From assembly GCF_003383615.1 (NCBI RefSeq), contig NZ_QNUL01000025.1, forward strand, positions 1 through 64,000: a DNA stretch of 64,000 nucleotides, given 5' to 3'. Position 1 is the first letter of the stretch. Every line of letters starts with the position of its first letter. A program made the position numbers and the translations under genes. The DNA is from Dyadobacter luteus. GTDB taxonomy: Bacteria; Bacteroidota; Bacteroidia; Cytophagales; Spirosomataceae. Positions 44,775 to 53,570 of the stretch are shown here, one piece after another. The notes beneath the pieces are model-generated. The model saw only the letters and a list, made by a program, of their open reading frames with translations. It was not told the origin of the DNA and searched no databases.

Positions 44775-46217
44775 ATGAACCGATCATATATCAAATATAT
44801 TACAGCATTTTCTCTTGCCTTACTCGCAAGTTGCCAGAGGCTACTCGACAAAGAGCCTCAGAACAGGATTTCTCTGGAAGCCACTTTTCAGGATTATGAA
44901 TCAGCCAAAGTCGCACTTACCGGCGCTTACAGTTCACTATACGCAATGCAATACTACAATGGTTACAGAATGTTATACCCCGATATTACGGGAGGAAATG
45001 TAAAGTATTCCAAAATAACAGACGTTATAAAATTGTATGATACCTATAATTTCAGCGCCAGCAGCGATGATACTGAGATGAATGGGACTTACACCTATTT
45101 ATACAGCATACTGAACAACCTTAACAACATCATTTATTACTCTCCGGGCATCCCGAATGGCACCGAAGTTAACCGTAACCGCCTGATTGCCGATGCTATG
45201 GTATTGCGGGCATTGGTACATCTGGATTTACTGCTGATGTTTGCACAGCCTTACAATTTCACTGCTGATGCGTCACATCCAGGTATTGCGATCAACCTGG
45301 AACCTATCCTGATCGCGAATTCAATACGTGCCAGAAGCACTGTGGCAGAAAGTTATACAGCTATTGAAAATGATTTGCTTTCAGGTATTGAACTGTTGGC
45401 TAAAACACAGGCGATTTTCGCTGCTGGGAATACTAAAAATTATGTGAGTATTAATATGGCCAAAGCGTTACTGGCCAGAGTATATATGCATAAAGGCGAT
45501 TGGCAAAAAGCATATGACTATGCCGACGAAGTGATCAAAACCAACAGCTACGCATTGTACAACAATGCTGCTTACGTAAATGCATGGACCAAAAAAAATA
45601 CATCAGAAGCTATCTTTGAAATATCGGTTCCTAACAATACGTCAGGTACAACCTTGGGAAGTTATTTTGATGTAACTACGATAAATGCCTCAGCATCTGC
45701 AGCATGGGCTGCATCCACTTCGGATCTACTTACTTTGTATTCAGCTACAGATGTCCGGAATCAGAGCAGCTTCTACAATCCTGCGACAGTCAATTCACTA
45801 CCCTACTTTTTTTGTAAAAAATATTCCACCGGAGGAGTTCTTGCTACCGGGATTAAAGTATTGAGAATTTCAGAAATGTACCTGATAAGAGCAGAATCTG
45901 CTGCAGAACTGGGCAATAACACCACTGCCCTGGCTGACCTGAACACAATCATTCAAAGGGCCGATACGGAGGCAACATCAATAACGATTTCGGGGAAACA
46001 GGAGTTGATAGACCGTATCATGCTGGAACGCCGCAAGGAGCTGAATTATGAAGGATTTGCTCTGTTTGATATATCACGACGTAAGCAAAACCTGGTACGC
46101 CAGGACTGCGTCGCTATAAAATGCGGACTCACCTACCCGTCCGATTTATTTGTGCTTCCGCTTCCCGCTTCAACAGTTTTGGTCAACCCACTCATGAAAC
46201 AGAATCCAGGCTATTAA
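44775..46217 (+). CDS. SusD/RagB-family outer membrane lipoprotein
   Basis: A 480-residue lipoprotein (lipobox 'LLASC', Cys20) of the SusD family: 'RLLDKEPQNRISLEATF' near the start, helices such as 'LIADAMVLRALVHLDLLLMFAQPYN' (in pieces), 'RISEMYLIRAESAAELGN' and the end 'LMKQNPGY'. The ATG at 44775 is preferred; the frame opens at a TTG overlapping the SusC stop. Partner of the preceding STN-type SusC. Confidence 0.92.
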   Translation: MNRSYIKYITAFSLALLASCQRLLDKEPQNRISLEATFQDYESAKVALTGAYSSLYAMQYYNGYRMLYPDITGGNVKYSKITDVIKLYDTYNFSASSDDTEMNGTYTYLYSILNNLNNIIYYSPGIPNGTEVNRNRLIADAMVLRALVHLDLLLMFAQPYNFTADASHPGIAINLEPILIANSIRARSTVAESYTAIENDLLSGIELLAKTQAIFAAGNTKNYVSINMAKALLARVYMHKGDWQKAYDYADEVIKTNSYALYNNAAYVNAWTKKNTSEAIFEISVPNNTSGTTLGSYFDVTTINASASAAWAASTSDLLTLYSATDVRNQSSFYNPATVNSLPYFFCKKYSTGGVLATGIKVLRISEMYLIRAESAAELGNNTTALADLNTIIQRADTEATSITISGKQELIDRIMLERRKELNYEGFALFDISRRKQNLVRQDCVAIKCGLTYPSDLFVLPLPASTVLVNPLMKQNPGY

Positions 46218-46322
46218 TTAGCAAAGAGCTCTTAGTTATTAGCTTGATAAGCATAGAACTTACACAATAGCAACCCACTATAAATCAATCAATTTTCTTT
46301 TTAATTCTTATTTATTAACACA

Positions 46323-46964
46323 ATGAAGATTACCAGATTACTTCCATTTGCGTTTGTTACTTTACTGTTCGCCACTTCCTGCTCAGACAGCGAACCTGAC
46401 ACAGTGGTAGTGCCGGAAGTTGAAGTCCAAACTGCCTCCAAAAGTGGTGTAAAGGCGTTCTTTAAGAGTGATGCCTATTACCAGCCCTATGTATATCGAT
46501 ACGATTCCACCACTACAAAATGGACAAGCCGGATCGCTTCACATTTTGCAACAATACCGACAGACACAAGTGCTATCGGTTTCACCAATGCCAATGTAAT
46601 AGATAGTGGTGTCAACCTGTTTGGAATGGTAACCCTGTATGCTGAGGCGCTGGGGAGCAACAACATAAAGGAAGCAAGGATTAACGCTGAAAAGGTGCTT
46701 GAATTTATTCCTTCTGAGAAAGGCTCCAAAACCGGAAAAGTGAAGGTGATCCCACAAGATGTTGTAATTCGCAGAAAAGATGGTGTTGCTAATTCCACTA
46801 CCAATCCAGCTACTGTGAAGGTAGGTATAAAGGGAGAAGGTACTTATGATGAAGCAACGAAAATGATGGACCTTACCGTCATTTTCAACGAAACGGAAGT
46901 TGGTGGAAAGGCTGCCGTTTACAGAAAATACAAAATCAGTGTTGACCCGCAGACGCTCAACTAG
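46323..46964 (+). CDS. Lipoprotein of unknown function
   Basis: A 213-residue lipoprotein: the lipobox 'ATSC' places the lipidated Cys at 20, followed by an acidic 'SDSEPD' tether that favours surface exposure in Bacteroidota. The rest looks beta-rich ('GKVKVIPQDVVIRRKDG', 'MMDLTVIFNETEVG'). No family is recognised. Its place between a SusD and a di-haem peroxidase gene suggests that it is an accessory binding protein of that uptake system. Confidence 0.7.
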   Translation: MKITRLLPFAFVTLLFATSCSDSEPDTVVVPEVEVQTASKSGVKAFFKSDAYYQPYVYRYDSTTTKWTSRIASHFATIPTDTSAIGFTNANVIDSGVNLFGMVTLYAEALGSNNIKEARINAEKVLEFIPSEKGSKTGKVKVIPQDVVIRRKDGVANSTTNPATVKVGIKGEGTYDEATKMMDLTVIFNETEVGGKAAVYRKYKISVDPQTLN

Positions 46965-46971
46965 ATACTTC

Positions 46972-46995
46972 AGGGCCGGATTATTGTCCGGCCCT
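46972..46995 (+). terminator. Strong hairpin between lipoprotein and peroxidase genes
   Basis: A perfect 9-bp stem AGGGCCGGA / TCCGGCCCT with a 6-nt loop starts 7 nt after the lipoprotein stop. Only AATTT follows, so termination may be partial and reduce expression of the peroxidase gene that starts at 47012. Confidence 0.6.
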
Positions 46996-47011
46996 AATTT
47001 CACCACTCACC

Positions 47012-48136
47012 ATGAAGTTTTTCTTTATTTTTCTTTTTGCCACTTACATTATTGGTTCGGCTTACATCGCTCCGCAGGATTTATCTATTGATGAACTTCG
47101 TCAATTGTACAGTAGCGGCGATAGTAAAAATTGGCCCAAACCGGATATTGATTCATCTGTAAAAAATTTCCGGGATATAGGTTTGCTTTCCAAACCGAAG
47201 CACCCTGCCTCCAATCCCTATTCTCCGGAGAAAGCAAAGTTGGGTAAAATGCTCTTTTTTGATCCACGGCTATCCAAATCCAAACAAATCGCCTGTGCTT
47301 CATGCCACGATCCAGAGCTGGGCTGGGGTGACGGACGGCATTTATCATTCGGTCATGATCGTCAGAATGGAAAACGCAACGCAATGACCATCCTCAATAC
47401 AGGGCATTACGAACGACTGTTTTGGGATGGTCGCGCAGCGAGTCTGGAAGAGCAGGTTTCATTTCCGGTACAGGATCCAAAAGAAATGGCCCAGAACCTG
47501 AAAACCATGGAAAAGAATATTCGTAAGGTGACAGGATACCGGACGTATTTCAAAGAGGCGTTTGGCAGCGAAAACATCACCACAGAAAGAATCCAGAAGG
47601 CTATTGCGACATTTGAACGCACTGTAAATAGCAGAACTACGCGATTTGACTCCTTTATTTCCGGGAATGAAAAAGCACTTAGTGATGATGAACTGATGGG
47701 ATTACATTTGTTCAGAACCAAGGCAAGATGTATCAATTGCCACAACTCTCCCCTGTTTTCCGACAATCAGTTTCATAATGACGGACAGACGCTATATGGT
47801 TCAAAAATGGAAGACTTCGGCATGTATAACCACACCGGTGAAAAAACAGACATCGGGAAATTTAGAACACCCTCATTGCGGGAAACAGGCGTAACAGGCC
47901 CATGGATGCACCACGGCAATTTCCCGACACTGATGGACGTGATCGAATACTATAATCTGGGTAATCCATCTCCGATTCAAAAACATGTTAAAGTGGATGA
48001 ACAAATGCGACCAGTAACTTCACCTATCTTACGAAAACTGCAATTGACAAAAACAGAAAAGTTTCAGCTCGAAAGTTTCCTGAAAGCCATCTCGTTCTCT
48101 TCTCAAAAAATGAATCCTTTCGATCTTCCGCAGTGA
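47012..48136 (+). CDS. Di-haem cytochrome c peroxidase family protein (CcpA/MauG-like)
   Basis: A 374-residue periplasmic protein with an N-terminal signal (about 1-19) and two c-type haem sites, Cys95-x-x-Cys98-His99 ('CASCH') and Cys240-x-x-Cys243-His244 ('CINCH'), in the spacing of bacterial cytochrome c peroxidases. 'LGKMLFFDPRLS', 'MTILNTGHYERLFWDGRA' and 'FRTPSLRETGVTGPWMHHG' are family signatures. It could detoxify peroxide or oxidise the cargo of the adjacent TonB system. The product is not decided by sequence alone. Confidence 0.92.
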   Translation: MKFFFIFLFATYIIGSAYIAPQDLSIDELRQLYSSGDSKNWPKPDIDSSVKNFRDIGLLSKPKHPASNPYSPEKAKLGKMLFFDPRLSKSKQIACASCHDPELGWGDGRHLSFGHDRQNGKRNAMTILNTGHYERLFWDGRAASLEEQVSFPVQDPKEMAQNLKTMEKNIRKVTGYRTYFKEAFGSENITTERIQKAIATFERTVNSRTTRFDSFISGNEKALSDDELMGLHLFRTKARCINCHNSPLFSDNQFHNDGQTLYGSKMEDFGMYNHTGEKTDIGKFRTPSLRETGVTGPWMHHGNFPTLMDVIEYYNLGNPSPIQKHVKVDEQMRPVTSPILRKLQLTKTEKFQLESFLKAISFSSQKMNPFDLPQ

Positions 48137-48234
48137 TTCCAGGTTGATTCCAGGTTGCCACGGATCACACTAATGCACACAGATTGTCATCAGAATTTAC
48201 CCTATTCGTGTATCTCTGTGTAATCCGTGGCAAA
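48134..48234. repeat. Intergenic inverted repeat with short direct repeat
   Basis: TGATTCCAGGT occurs twice in tandem (48134-48156). It is followed by an imperfect inverted repeat whose arms begin TTGCCACGGATCACAC (48155-48170) and end GTGTAATCCGTGGCAA (48218-48233). The 'CCACGGATTACAC' type of sequence resembles short dispersed intergenic repeats of many Cytophagales genomes (recollection, not checked). Confidence 0.65.
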
Positions 48235-48323
48235 AAAACATATGACAGATAGGTAATTTCAGCAGATATCTTCTTTTGTGGTTCTAATTATGGCATAGCC
48301 GCAAGAACACAATTTATTCTGCA

Positions 48324-50471
48324 ATGATTACCAGTACATTACAAAGAATCTGCCTCGGTTTGCTTATTCCATTCGGAATGATAACTGCAGGCAATGCGCA
48401 AAAAATCAACCGCAAACAGGTGGTTGACCGACATAAAGTAGTAGTCAAAACAGCCGATACACTAAGCTCTCTGACAGTTGGTAACGGCTCTTTCGCATTC
48501 ACCGCCGACGTAACAGGTTTACAAAGCTTTCCAGAATACTATAAGAAAGGTGTACCTCTCGGAACACAATCCGAATGGGGATGGCATAGCTACCCTAACC
48601 CGGAAGCTTATAAATTTGAAGAAACATTGCAGGACTACGACCAGTACGGCAGAAAGATCTCCTATTCGGTTCAGGGTAAAAATCAGGAAAGAGGTAAGCA
48701 GGCAACAGAATACTATCGTGTCAATCAGCACCGGTTGCAACTGGGAAATGTAGGTCTGGATATCCTGAAAAAAGACGGATCCTTAGCCGGTATTCATGAC
48801 ATCAAAAATATCAACCAGACGCTGGATTTATGGACTGGCAACCTGACGAGCCAGTTTACTGTGGAAGGAACAAAAGTAAGTGTTGTAACGGTAGCCCATC
48901 AAAAAGCTGATGCTATTGCCGCCCGGATTCAATCGGATCTTCTGAAACAGGGACGTATCAAAGTTCGCTTGCGCTTCCCCTATCCGAATGGTTTGTTCAA
49001 GGATGAAGGTAGCTTTTACGGCAACGGCGACAAACATCTTTCGGATATCCGCAGTCAGACAGAGAACGGTGCTGTGATTCAGCATCAGCTTGACACAACC
49101 ATCTATTCTGTTTCTACCAAATGGAGAGGCATCGCCAAGGCAGAACAACAGTCAACTCATTATTTTACAATCAGTCCCGCAAAAAATCAGGGCATCTTTG
49201 AGATTACTTGCCTTTTCAGCCAGGATCCGCCAGCCTCTGTTCCTTCTTTCGCGCAGACAAAGCTGAGCAGCCAGAAGGATTGGGAGCAATTCTGGTTATC
49301 GGGTGCTGCTGTGGATTTCAACGGAAGTACTGATAAACGTGCAAGCGAGTTGGAAAGACGGGTCGTATTGTCTCAATACCTGACCAAGGTACAATGCAGC
49401 GGAAACTTTCCTCCGCAGGAAACCGGACTTACTTACAACAGCTGGTATGGAAAACCTCACCTGGAAATGTACTGGTGGCACGCTGCACATTTTGCTCTTT
49501 GGGGAAGAACAGAATATCTGGAAAAGAGTCTGGCCTGGTACGATCAAATTGCCGACAAAGGAAAAAAACTAGCGCAACGCCAGGGCTTCGAAGGAATCCG
49601 CTGGCAGAAAATGACAGACCACCAGGGTGAAGAATCTCCTTCTTCGGTGGGCTCATTCCTGATCTGGCAGCAACCACATTATATCTATCTGGCAGAGCTT
49701 GCTTATCGTGATGGGAAGGATAAAGCAAAACTGGAGCGGTATAAAGACCTGGTATTTGCCACAGCCGATTTCATGGCTTCATTTGCACATTATGATCCTG
49801 CTACGAAACGCTATAATCTGGGAAAAGGAATTATTCCGGCTCAGGAATGCTTTGATCCCATGGAAACATTTAACCCTACCTACGAACTCGCTTACTGGAG
49901 CTGGGCACTTCAAACGGCTCAGGAATGGCGCACACGTACCGGACTTCCACGTAGCGAAAAGTGGGATGAGATCATTAAAAATCTTGCTCCAATGCCGGTT
50001 AAAGACGGAGTATATCTTGCAACGGAAAGTACGCCTGACTGCTACGAACCCGGCAACAGAAGACTGAATGACCATCCTGCGGTACTGGCAGCTTTCAGCA
50101 CGTTACCTGCCGTGCATGATCTGGATGAGCCAACGATGCTTCGCACTTTTGACCTGGTAGAAAAAGTGTGGAACTGGGATCATACTTGGGGCTGGGATTT
50201 TCCACTGGTGGCCATGACGGCAACCCGGTTAAAACAACCTGAGAAGGCCGTAAACGCACTTTTTAAAAACATTACGACCAACAGGTATTTGCCAAACGGA
50301 CATAATTATCAGGATGGCAGGTTAACAATATATCTTCCTGGTAATGGTGGAATCCTTGCGGCTGTAGCACTGATGTGCGCCGGAAGTGATGGACAATCCG
50401 ATACTAATCCCGGATTCCCGAAAGACGGTAGCTGGAAGGTGAAGTGGGAAGGTTTAAGTAAGATGCCTTAA
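48324..50471 (+). CDS. Secreted six-hairpin glycosidase-like protein (GH65-like fold)
   Basis: A 715-residue protein with a signal peptide ending at about 25 (GNAQ). The N-terminal half is a beta-sandwich ('LTVGNGSFAFTADVTGLQSF', 'FPYPNGLFKDEGS'). The C-terminal half looks like an (alpha/alpha)6 barrel: 'WYGKPHLEMYWWHAAHFALWGR' (in pieces) resembles the conserved 'K-x-H-L-E-M-x2-W-H' segment of GH65-type enzymes, and 'WSWALQTAQEWRTRTGL' and 'WGWDFPLVAMTATRL' fit helical hairpins. The exact family and substrate are uncertain. It stands alone between two repeat-bearing intergenic regions. Confidence 0.65.
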   Translation: MITSTLQRICLGLLIPFGMITAGNAQKINRKQVVDRHKVVVKTADTLSSLTVGNGSFAFTADVTGLQSFPEYYKKGVPLGTQSEWGWHSYPNPEAYKFEETLQDYDQYGRKISYSVQGKNQERGKQATEYYRVNQHRLQLGNVGLDILKKDGSLAGIHDIKNINQTLDLWTGNLTSQFTVEGTKVSVVTVAHQKADAIAARIQSDLLKQGRIKVRLRFPYPNGLFKDEGSFYGNGDKHLSDIRSQTENGAVIQHQLDTTIYSVSTKWRGIAKAEQQSTHYFTISPAKNQGIFEITCLFSQDPPASVPSFAQTKLSSQKDWEQFWLSGAAVDFNGSTDKRASELERRVVLSQYLTKVQCSGNFPPQETGLTYNSWYGKPHLEMYWWHAAHFALWGRTEYLEKSLAWYDQIADKGKKLAQRQGFEGIRWQKMTDHQGEESPSSVGSFLIWQQPHYIYLAELAYRDGKDKAKLERYKDLVFATADFMASFAHYDPATKRYNLGKGIIPAQECFDPMETFNPTYELAYWSWALQTAQEWRTRTGLPRSEKWDEIIKNLAPMPVKDGVYLATESTPDCYEPGNRRLNDHPAVLAAFSTLPAVHDLDEPTMLRTFDLVEKVWNWDHTWGWDFPLVAMTATRLKQPEKAVNALFKNITTNRYLPNGHNYQDGRLTIYLPGNGGILAAVALMCAGSDGQSDTNPGFPKDGSWKVKWEGLSKMP

Positions 50472-50521
50472 CTTCTGCAATACAATCAGACTGAGGTTGC
50501 GAACGAAATTGGAATTCATTT

Positions 50522-50585
50522 AATTCAGAATCATCATTGTCTTATTCCGGTGCGCTGCACCTTTAAGCATTGATGATTCTGAATT
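50522..50585. repeat. Long intergenic inverted repeat containing a GGTGCGCTGCACC element
   Basis: AATTCAGAATCATCA (50522-50536) and TGATGATTCTGAATT (50571-50585) form a perfect 15-bp inverted repeat. Inside the loop lies GGTGCGCTGCACCTT (50549-50563), the reverse complement of the element at 50734-50748. It might also act as a terminator or mRNA-stabilising hairpin for the upstream gene. Confidence 0.7.
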
Positions 50586-50679
50586 GTTTGCTACAAGTAT
50601 TACAGCGCTCTGTGCCTCGTCATTGCATTTGAAATCGGTAGCACTTCCTTATAACATCATCTCAATAAGCGCATTCTCA

Positions 50680-50694
50680 AAGGTGCAGAGCACC
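50680..50694 (+). repeat. Short repeat AAGGTGCAGAGCACC, copy 2
   Basis: One mismatch from the copy at 50734-50748 and imperfectly palindromic. Part of a cluster of three copies in about 200 nt, with a weaker fourth near 50603-50617. Confidence 0.6.
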
Positions 50695-50733
50695 CCAACA
50701 TTTGTAGAAAAACAAAACCAGGCAAACCGATGC

Positions 50734-50748
50734 AAGGTGCAGCGCACC
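50734..50748 (+). repeat. Short repeat AAGGTGCAGCGCACC, copy 3
   Basis: Exact inverse of 50549-50563. The palindromic core GGTGC-AGC-GCACC can form a 5-bp hairpin. Its clustering with two other copies points to a dispersed repeat family rather than chance. Confidence 0.6.
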
Positions 50749-50766
50749 GTAATAAAATCTTGGCGC

Positions 50767-52530
50767 TCAATTTACAACAGTCTCAACACCGATAGTCCTG
50801 ATCACCTCATCGACGATTTTATCAGATGCCTCCTCGCAGAAGTCCAGTCCTGAATAATCAGGATTATACCCTCCTATATAGGGCACTGCCATGATATAGA
50901 TTCGTTCGTTAGGCTTTCTATTCTTACCAACCACCTGAAATTCATCATTGATAGTAACTCCGGATACTATCAGGTAATAATGTCCGTCTTCACCTTTTTT
51001 GACCTTTTTATTTCCCTCTGACAATTCTTTCTCCCCACTCTCTGCAGATTTAAAGCGTAAGCGAGCCGGGGTGATCGTGTCATTTTCAAACATACTTTTG
51101 AATGGAAACGCATCGTACGACAAATGAGGCTGCCCTAAACAATCGATAAAAGTGCGGTAATAAACTTCCTGTTCCTCACCCTGTTCATCTTTGAAACGGT
51201 AAGTAATCCCTCCTTTTTCTTCCGGGACTACCTCACTATCATCGCCTACAGAAATAATTTCCAATCTTCCCGCATCATTCAATGCAAGCAACTCTTCACA
51301 CGAGCTCTGAGGAACAAAAGCGATTACAATCGAAATCAATGGCATCAGCGATTTTTGAAGGCGCTGCATGTCTTCGGCAGAAAAATATTTAGCTGGGTAA
51401 TTCAGGGCAAAACTCAGCACCGCCAGCATCTCCTTCCAGTGAATTGACTCCCTGTTCCGAATCGATTCCTGCGCCTCTGCATACTCTTCCCTGAACAAAT
51501 CAAATGCTTCCTTCCTCTCCCGCCTGTCCATCATCTTCTCCACAAACTCTTCAAGTGTGAGGTCTTTTATTTTTGCGTAAAAGTCGGGTTGCTTGTCTTT
51601 AAACAGATCCACGAAATCTTTTTCAAAAACATAATCCAATGAAAGAAATCCATCATTTTCCTCGCGGTTCTGGTCGAGTTCCGCTTCAGAAAGTAACGAG
51701 TCCATTGACAAAAGTGGTTCTTCCAAATGGAACCTGACCGCAGGTAACAGCCCGTTCCGGGAATGGAGGATTAAACGAAAATCCGGCGATGTCTCAGATG
51801 CTACAAAACCGGTTTTACCGTCAGGCAACTTCGTAAACTTACCATTACTTCGTGCGAGCGTCCTTATCGCATCTATAGCTGTTAGTGACGATCCACGTAT
51901 TGCGATCGTGTGATTGAGTTCGAGCCTTAGTTTGGATGGTGGGTAGGGAGAATCATAATAGCCATCTACTTTTTTCTCATGCTTATCAGGCCATTTGTGT
52001 CCGGTGCAAATCACCACTTTGTCAAACTCCTCAATCGCTTTCCCTACAATCCTCACTGCTACCTTTCCTGTTTCTTCATGATCGGAAACATCAATAACCC
52101 GTGCTCCGAAATGGACACGTGTTTTGATGCCAACTTTCTCAGCTTTCTCCAGCAGTAATCCGAACTGTGCATTCAGATAATGACCAAAAAATAATCTCGG
52201 CAGCACTTTGTATTCGTTGAAGTGATCTTTGTCCATATCGAAGTATCTCAGATAATCGTCGTCCAAAGTCTGCACCCATTCTTCAATCGAAGTAACTATT
52301 TCAGGAATCTCATTATCTGAAACATTGGTAATATGTTCCTTGTTTGCTCCCTCGGTGCTATAAGGCATGCCCGATCCCAGCTCTTGTTTTGCTTCAAAAA
52401 TATCAACTTCGATGTCCTTACGCGCTGATTCCACCAGCTTTTTGTAAAGGAACAAGGCACTGGGGCCTCCTCCAAGAATAGCAATTCTCGTTTTCAATTT
52501 CGTATGAATTAACTGTGATCTCGCCACCAT
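50767..52530 (-). CDS. FAD/NAD(P)-binding protein (NAD_binding_9-like)
   Basis: A 587-residue flavoprotein-like enzyme. The dinucleotide motif is 'IAILGGGPSALFLYKKL' near the N-terminus, with 'EAKQELGSGMPYSTEGA' and 'KVVICTGHKWPD' typical of this uncharacterised FAD-NAD(P)-binding group; a second nucleotide site is suggested by 'TIAIRGSSLTAIDAIRTLA'. The frame is open to 52641, but an ATG at 52530 lies shortly before the FAD motif and avoids overlap with the divergent MOSC gene. The reaction is unknown. Confidence 0.8.
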   Translation of the reverse strand: MVARSQLIHTKLKTRIAILGGGPSALFLYKKLVESARKDIEVDIFEAKQELGSGMPYSTEGANKEHITNVSDNEIPEIVTSIEEWVQTLDDDYLRYFDMDKDHFNEYKVLPRLFFGHYLNAQFGLLLEKAEKVGIKTRVHFGARVIDVSDHEETGKVAVRIVGKAIEEFDKVVICTGHKWPDKHEKKVDGYYDSPYPPSKLRLELNHTIAIRGSSLTAIDAIRTLARSNGKFTKLPDGKTGFVASETSPDFRLILHSRNGLLPAVRFHLEEPLLSMDSLLSEAELDQNREENDGFLSLDYVFEKDFVDLFKDKQPDFYAKIKDLTLEEFVEKMMDRRERKEAFDLFREEYAEAQESIRNRESIHWKEMLAVLSFALNYPAKYFSAEDMQRLQKSLMPLISIVIAFVPQSSCEELLALNDAGRLEIISVGDDSEVVPEEKGGITYRFKDEQGEEQEVYYRTFIDCLGQPHLSYDAFPFKSMFENDTITPARLRFKSAESGEKELSEGNKKVKKGEDGHYYLIVSGVTINDEFQVVGKNRKPNERIYIMAVPYIGGYNPDYSGLDFCEEASDKIVDEVIRTIGVETVVN

Positions 52531-52607
52531 AAAGCGGCTCAAAAATTCTGATATAACAATTGTACCAGACTTTTGTGAGGAATGATTTTTATAATCTCCT
52601 TCGTAAC

Positions 52608-53453
52608 ATGCACAATTCATCGGATTCCATACAACTTTCACAAATCTGGATTTACCCTGTTAAATCATTGGGTGGAGTGCGCTTGAAAAACGCTCAGGTA
52701 CTGAGGGAAGGACTTAAATATGACCGGCGTTGGATGATCGTGGGTCCGGATGGAAACTTTCTTACGCAAAGAAAATTCCCGGAAATGAGCTTACTGAAAA
52801 TACAGATGCGGGAAGATGGGTTTAACATCATTTCAGCAAAAGAAAACTGCTCTGCGCTTTTTATTCCTTATAAATCAGAAATAAAAGAATCTTTCGAGGT
52901 AAAAGTGTGGAATGACGTTGTATCTGCAGTTCTGGTGAACAAGGAAGCTGATCATTGGCTATCCGAGCGACTACGAATGCCTGTGAGATTTGTTGCGATG
53001 AACGAAAATAGCCAGAGAGAAACCTATGTAGAGCCCACAGATAAAAGGTTTCCGATTACTTTCTCTGATGATTTCCCGCTTCATCTGATATCAGAAGCGT
53101 CACTGGATGACCTGAATAATCGGCTTTCTCTGCAAGTGGGAGTAGAAAGGTTTCGCCCGAATCTGGTTGTAAAAGGCAACCTTCCCTACAGCGAAGACGA
53201 ATGGCAAAAATTTCGTATCGGCAATGTCATGTTTGAGAATATTTCAGCTTGTGAACGCTGTATGATGATTAACGTTGATCAGCAAAGTGGTATCAAATCA
53301 CCGGAGCCACTAAAAACGTTAGCAGGTTATCGCCGGATAGATAAACACATACTTTTCGGGAGAAATATAATTGTTGAACAAACTGGTTCGATACGCGAAG
53401 GAGATCTTGTCACTTTTGAAAGGATCCAGTCTCCTGACCTGCCGTTTTCGTAA
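52608..53453 (+). CDS. MOSC-domain protein (YcbX/mARC-like)
   Basis: A 281-residue protein. The N-terminal MOSC beta-barrel domain has 'IWIYPVKSLGGVRL' and 'RWMIVGPDGNFLTQR'. The C-terminal MOSC domain has 'RFRPNLVVKGNLPYSEDEW' and the cofactor-binding cysteine in 'CERCMMINVD'. Relatives bind molybdenum cofactor and reduce N-hydroxylated compounds. The ATG at 52608 is chosen over a TTG at 52560 because family similarity begins just after it. Confidence 0.88.
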   Translation: MHNSSDSIQLSQIWIYPVKSLGGVRLKNAQVLREGLKYDRRWMIVGPDGNFLTQRKFPEMSLLKIQMREDGFNIISAKENCSALFIPYKSEIKESFEVKVWNDVVSAVLVNKEADHWLSERLRMPVRFVAMNENSQRETYVEPTDKRFPITFSDDFPLHLISEASLDDLNNRLSLQVGVERFRPNLVVKGNLPYSEDEWQKFRIGNVMFENISACERCMMINVDQQSGIKSPEPLKTLAGYRRIDKHILFGRNIIVEQTGSIREGDLVTFERIQSPDLPFS

Positions 53454-53510
53454 CCATCATCTGTATCGGATAAAAGCTATATACAACATAGTAAATCAAT
53501 AAATATTTAT

Positions 53511-53569
53511 CGTTTATCAATACATTTAGATTACAATTCAATACATTTGTACTACGATAAACGCTAAAC
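53511..53569 (+). promoter_or_regulatory. Candidate promoter and operator of the DUF2975/XRE pair
   Basis: TCAATACATTT occurs twice (53517-53527 and 53538-53548), exactly 21 nt apart, i.e. two helical turns. The second copy contains TACATTTG (53542-53549), a match to the -7 consensus TAnnTTTG. CGTTTATC (53511-53518) and GATAAACG (53556-53563) form a flanking inverted repeat. This fits an autoregulatory operator for the small XRE protein. Confidence 0.5.
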
Positions 53570-53570
53570 T

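Noticed and set aside
50584..50853. 89-codon plus-strand frame in the repeat-bearing intergenic region
   Set aside because: It runs through dispersed repeats and into the opposite-strand flavoprotein gene; no protein features.
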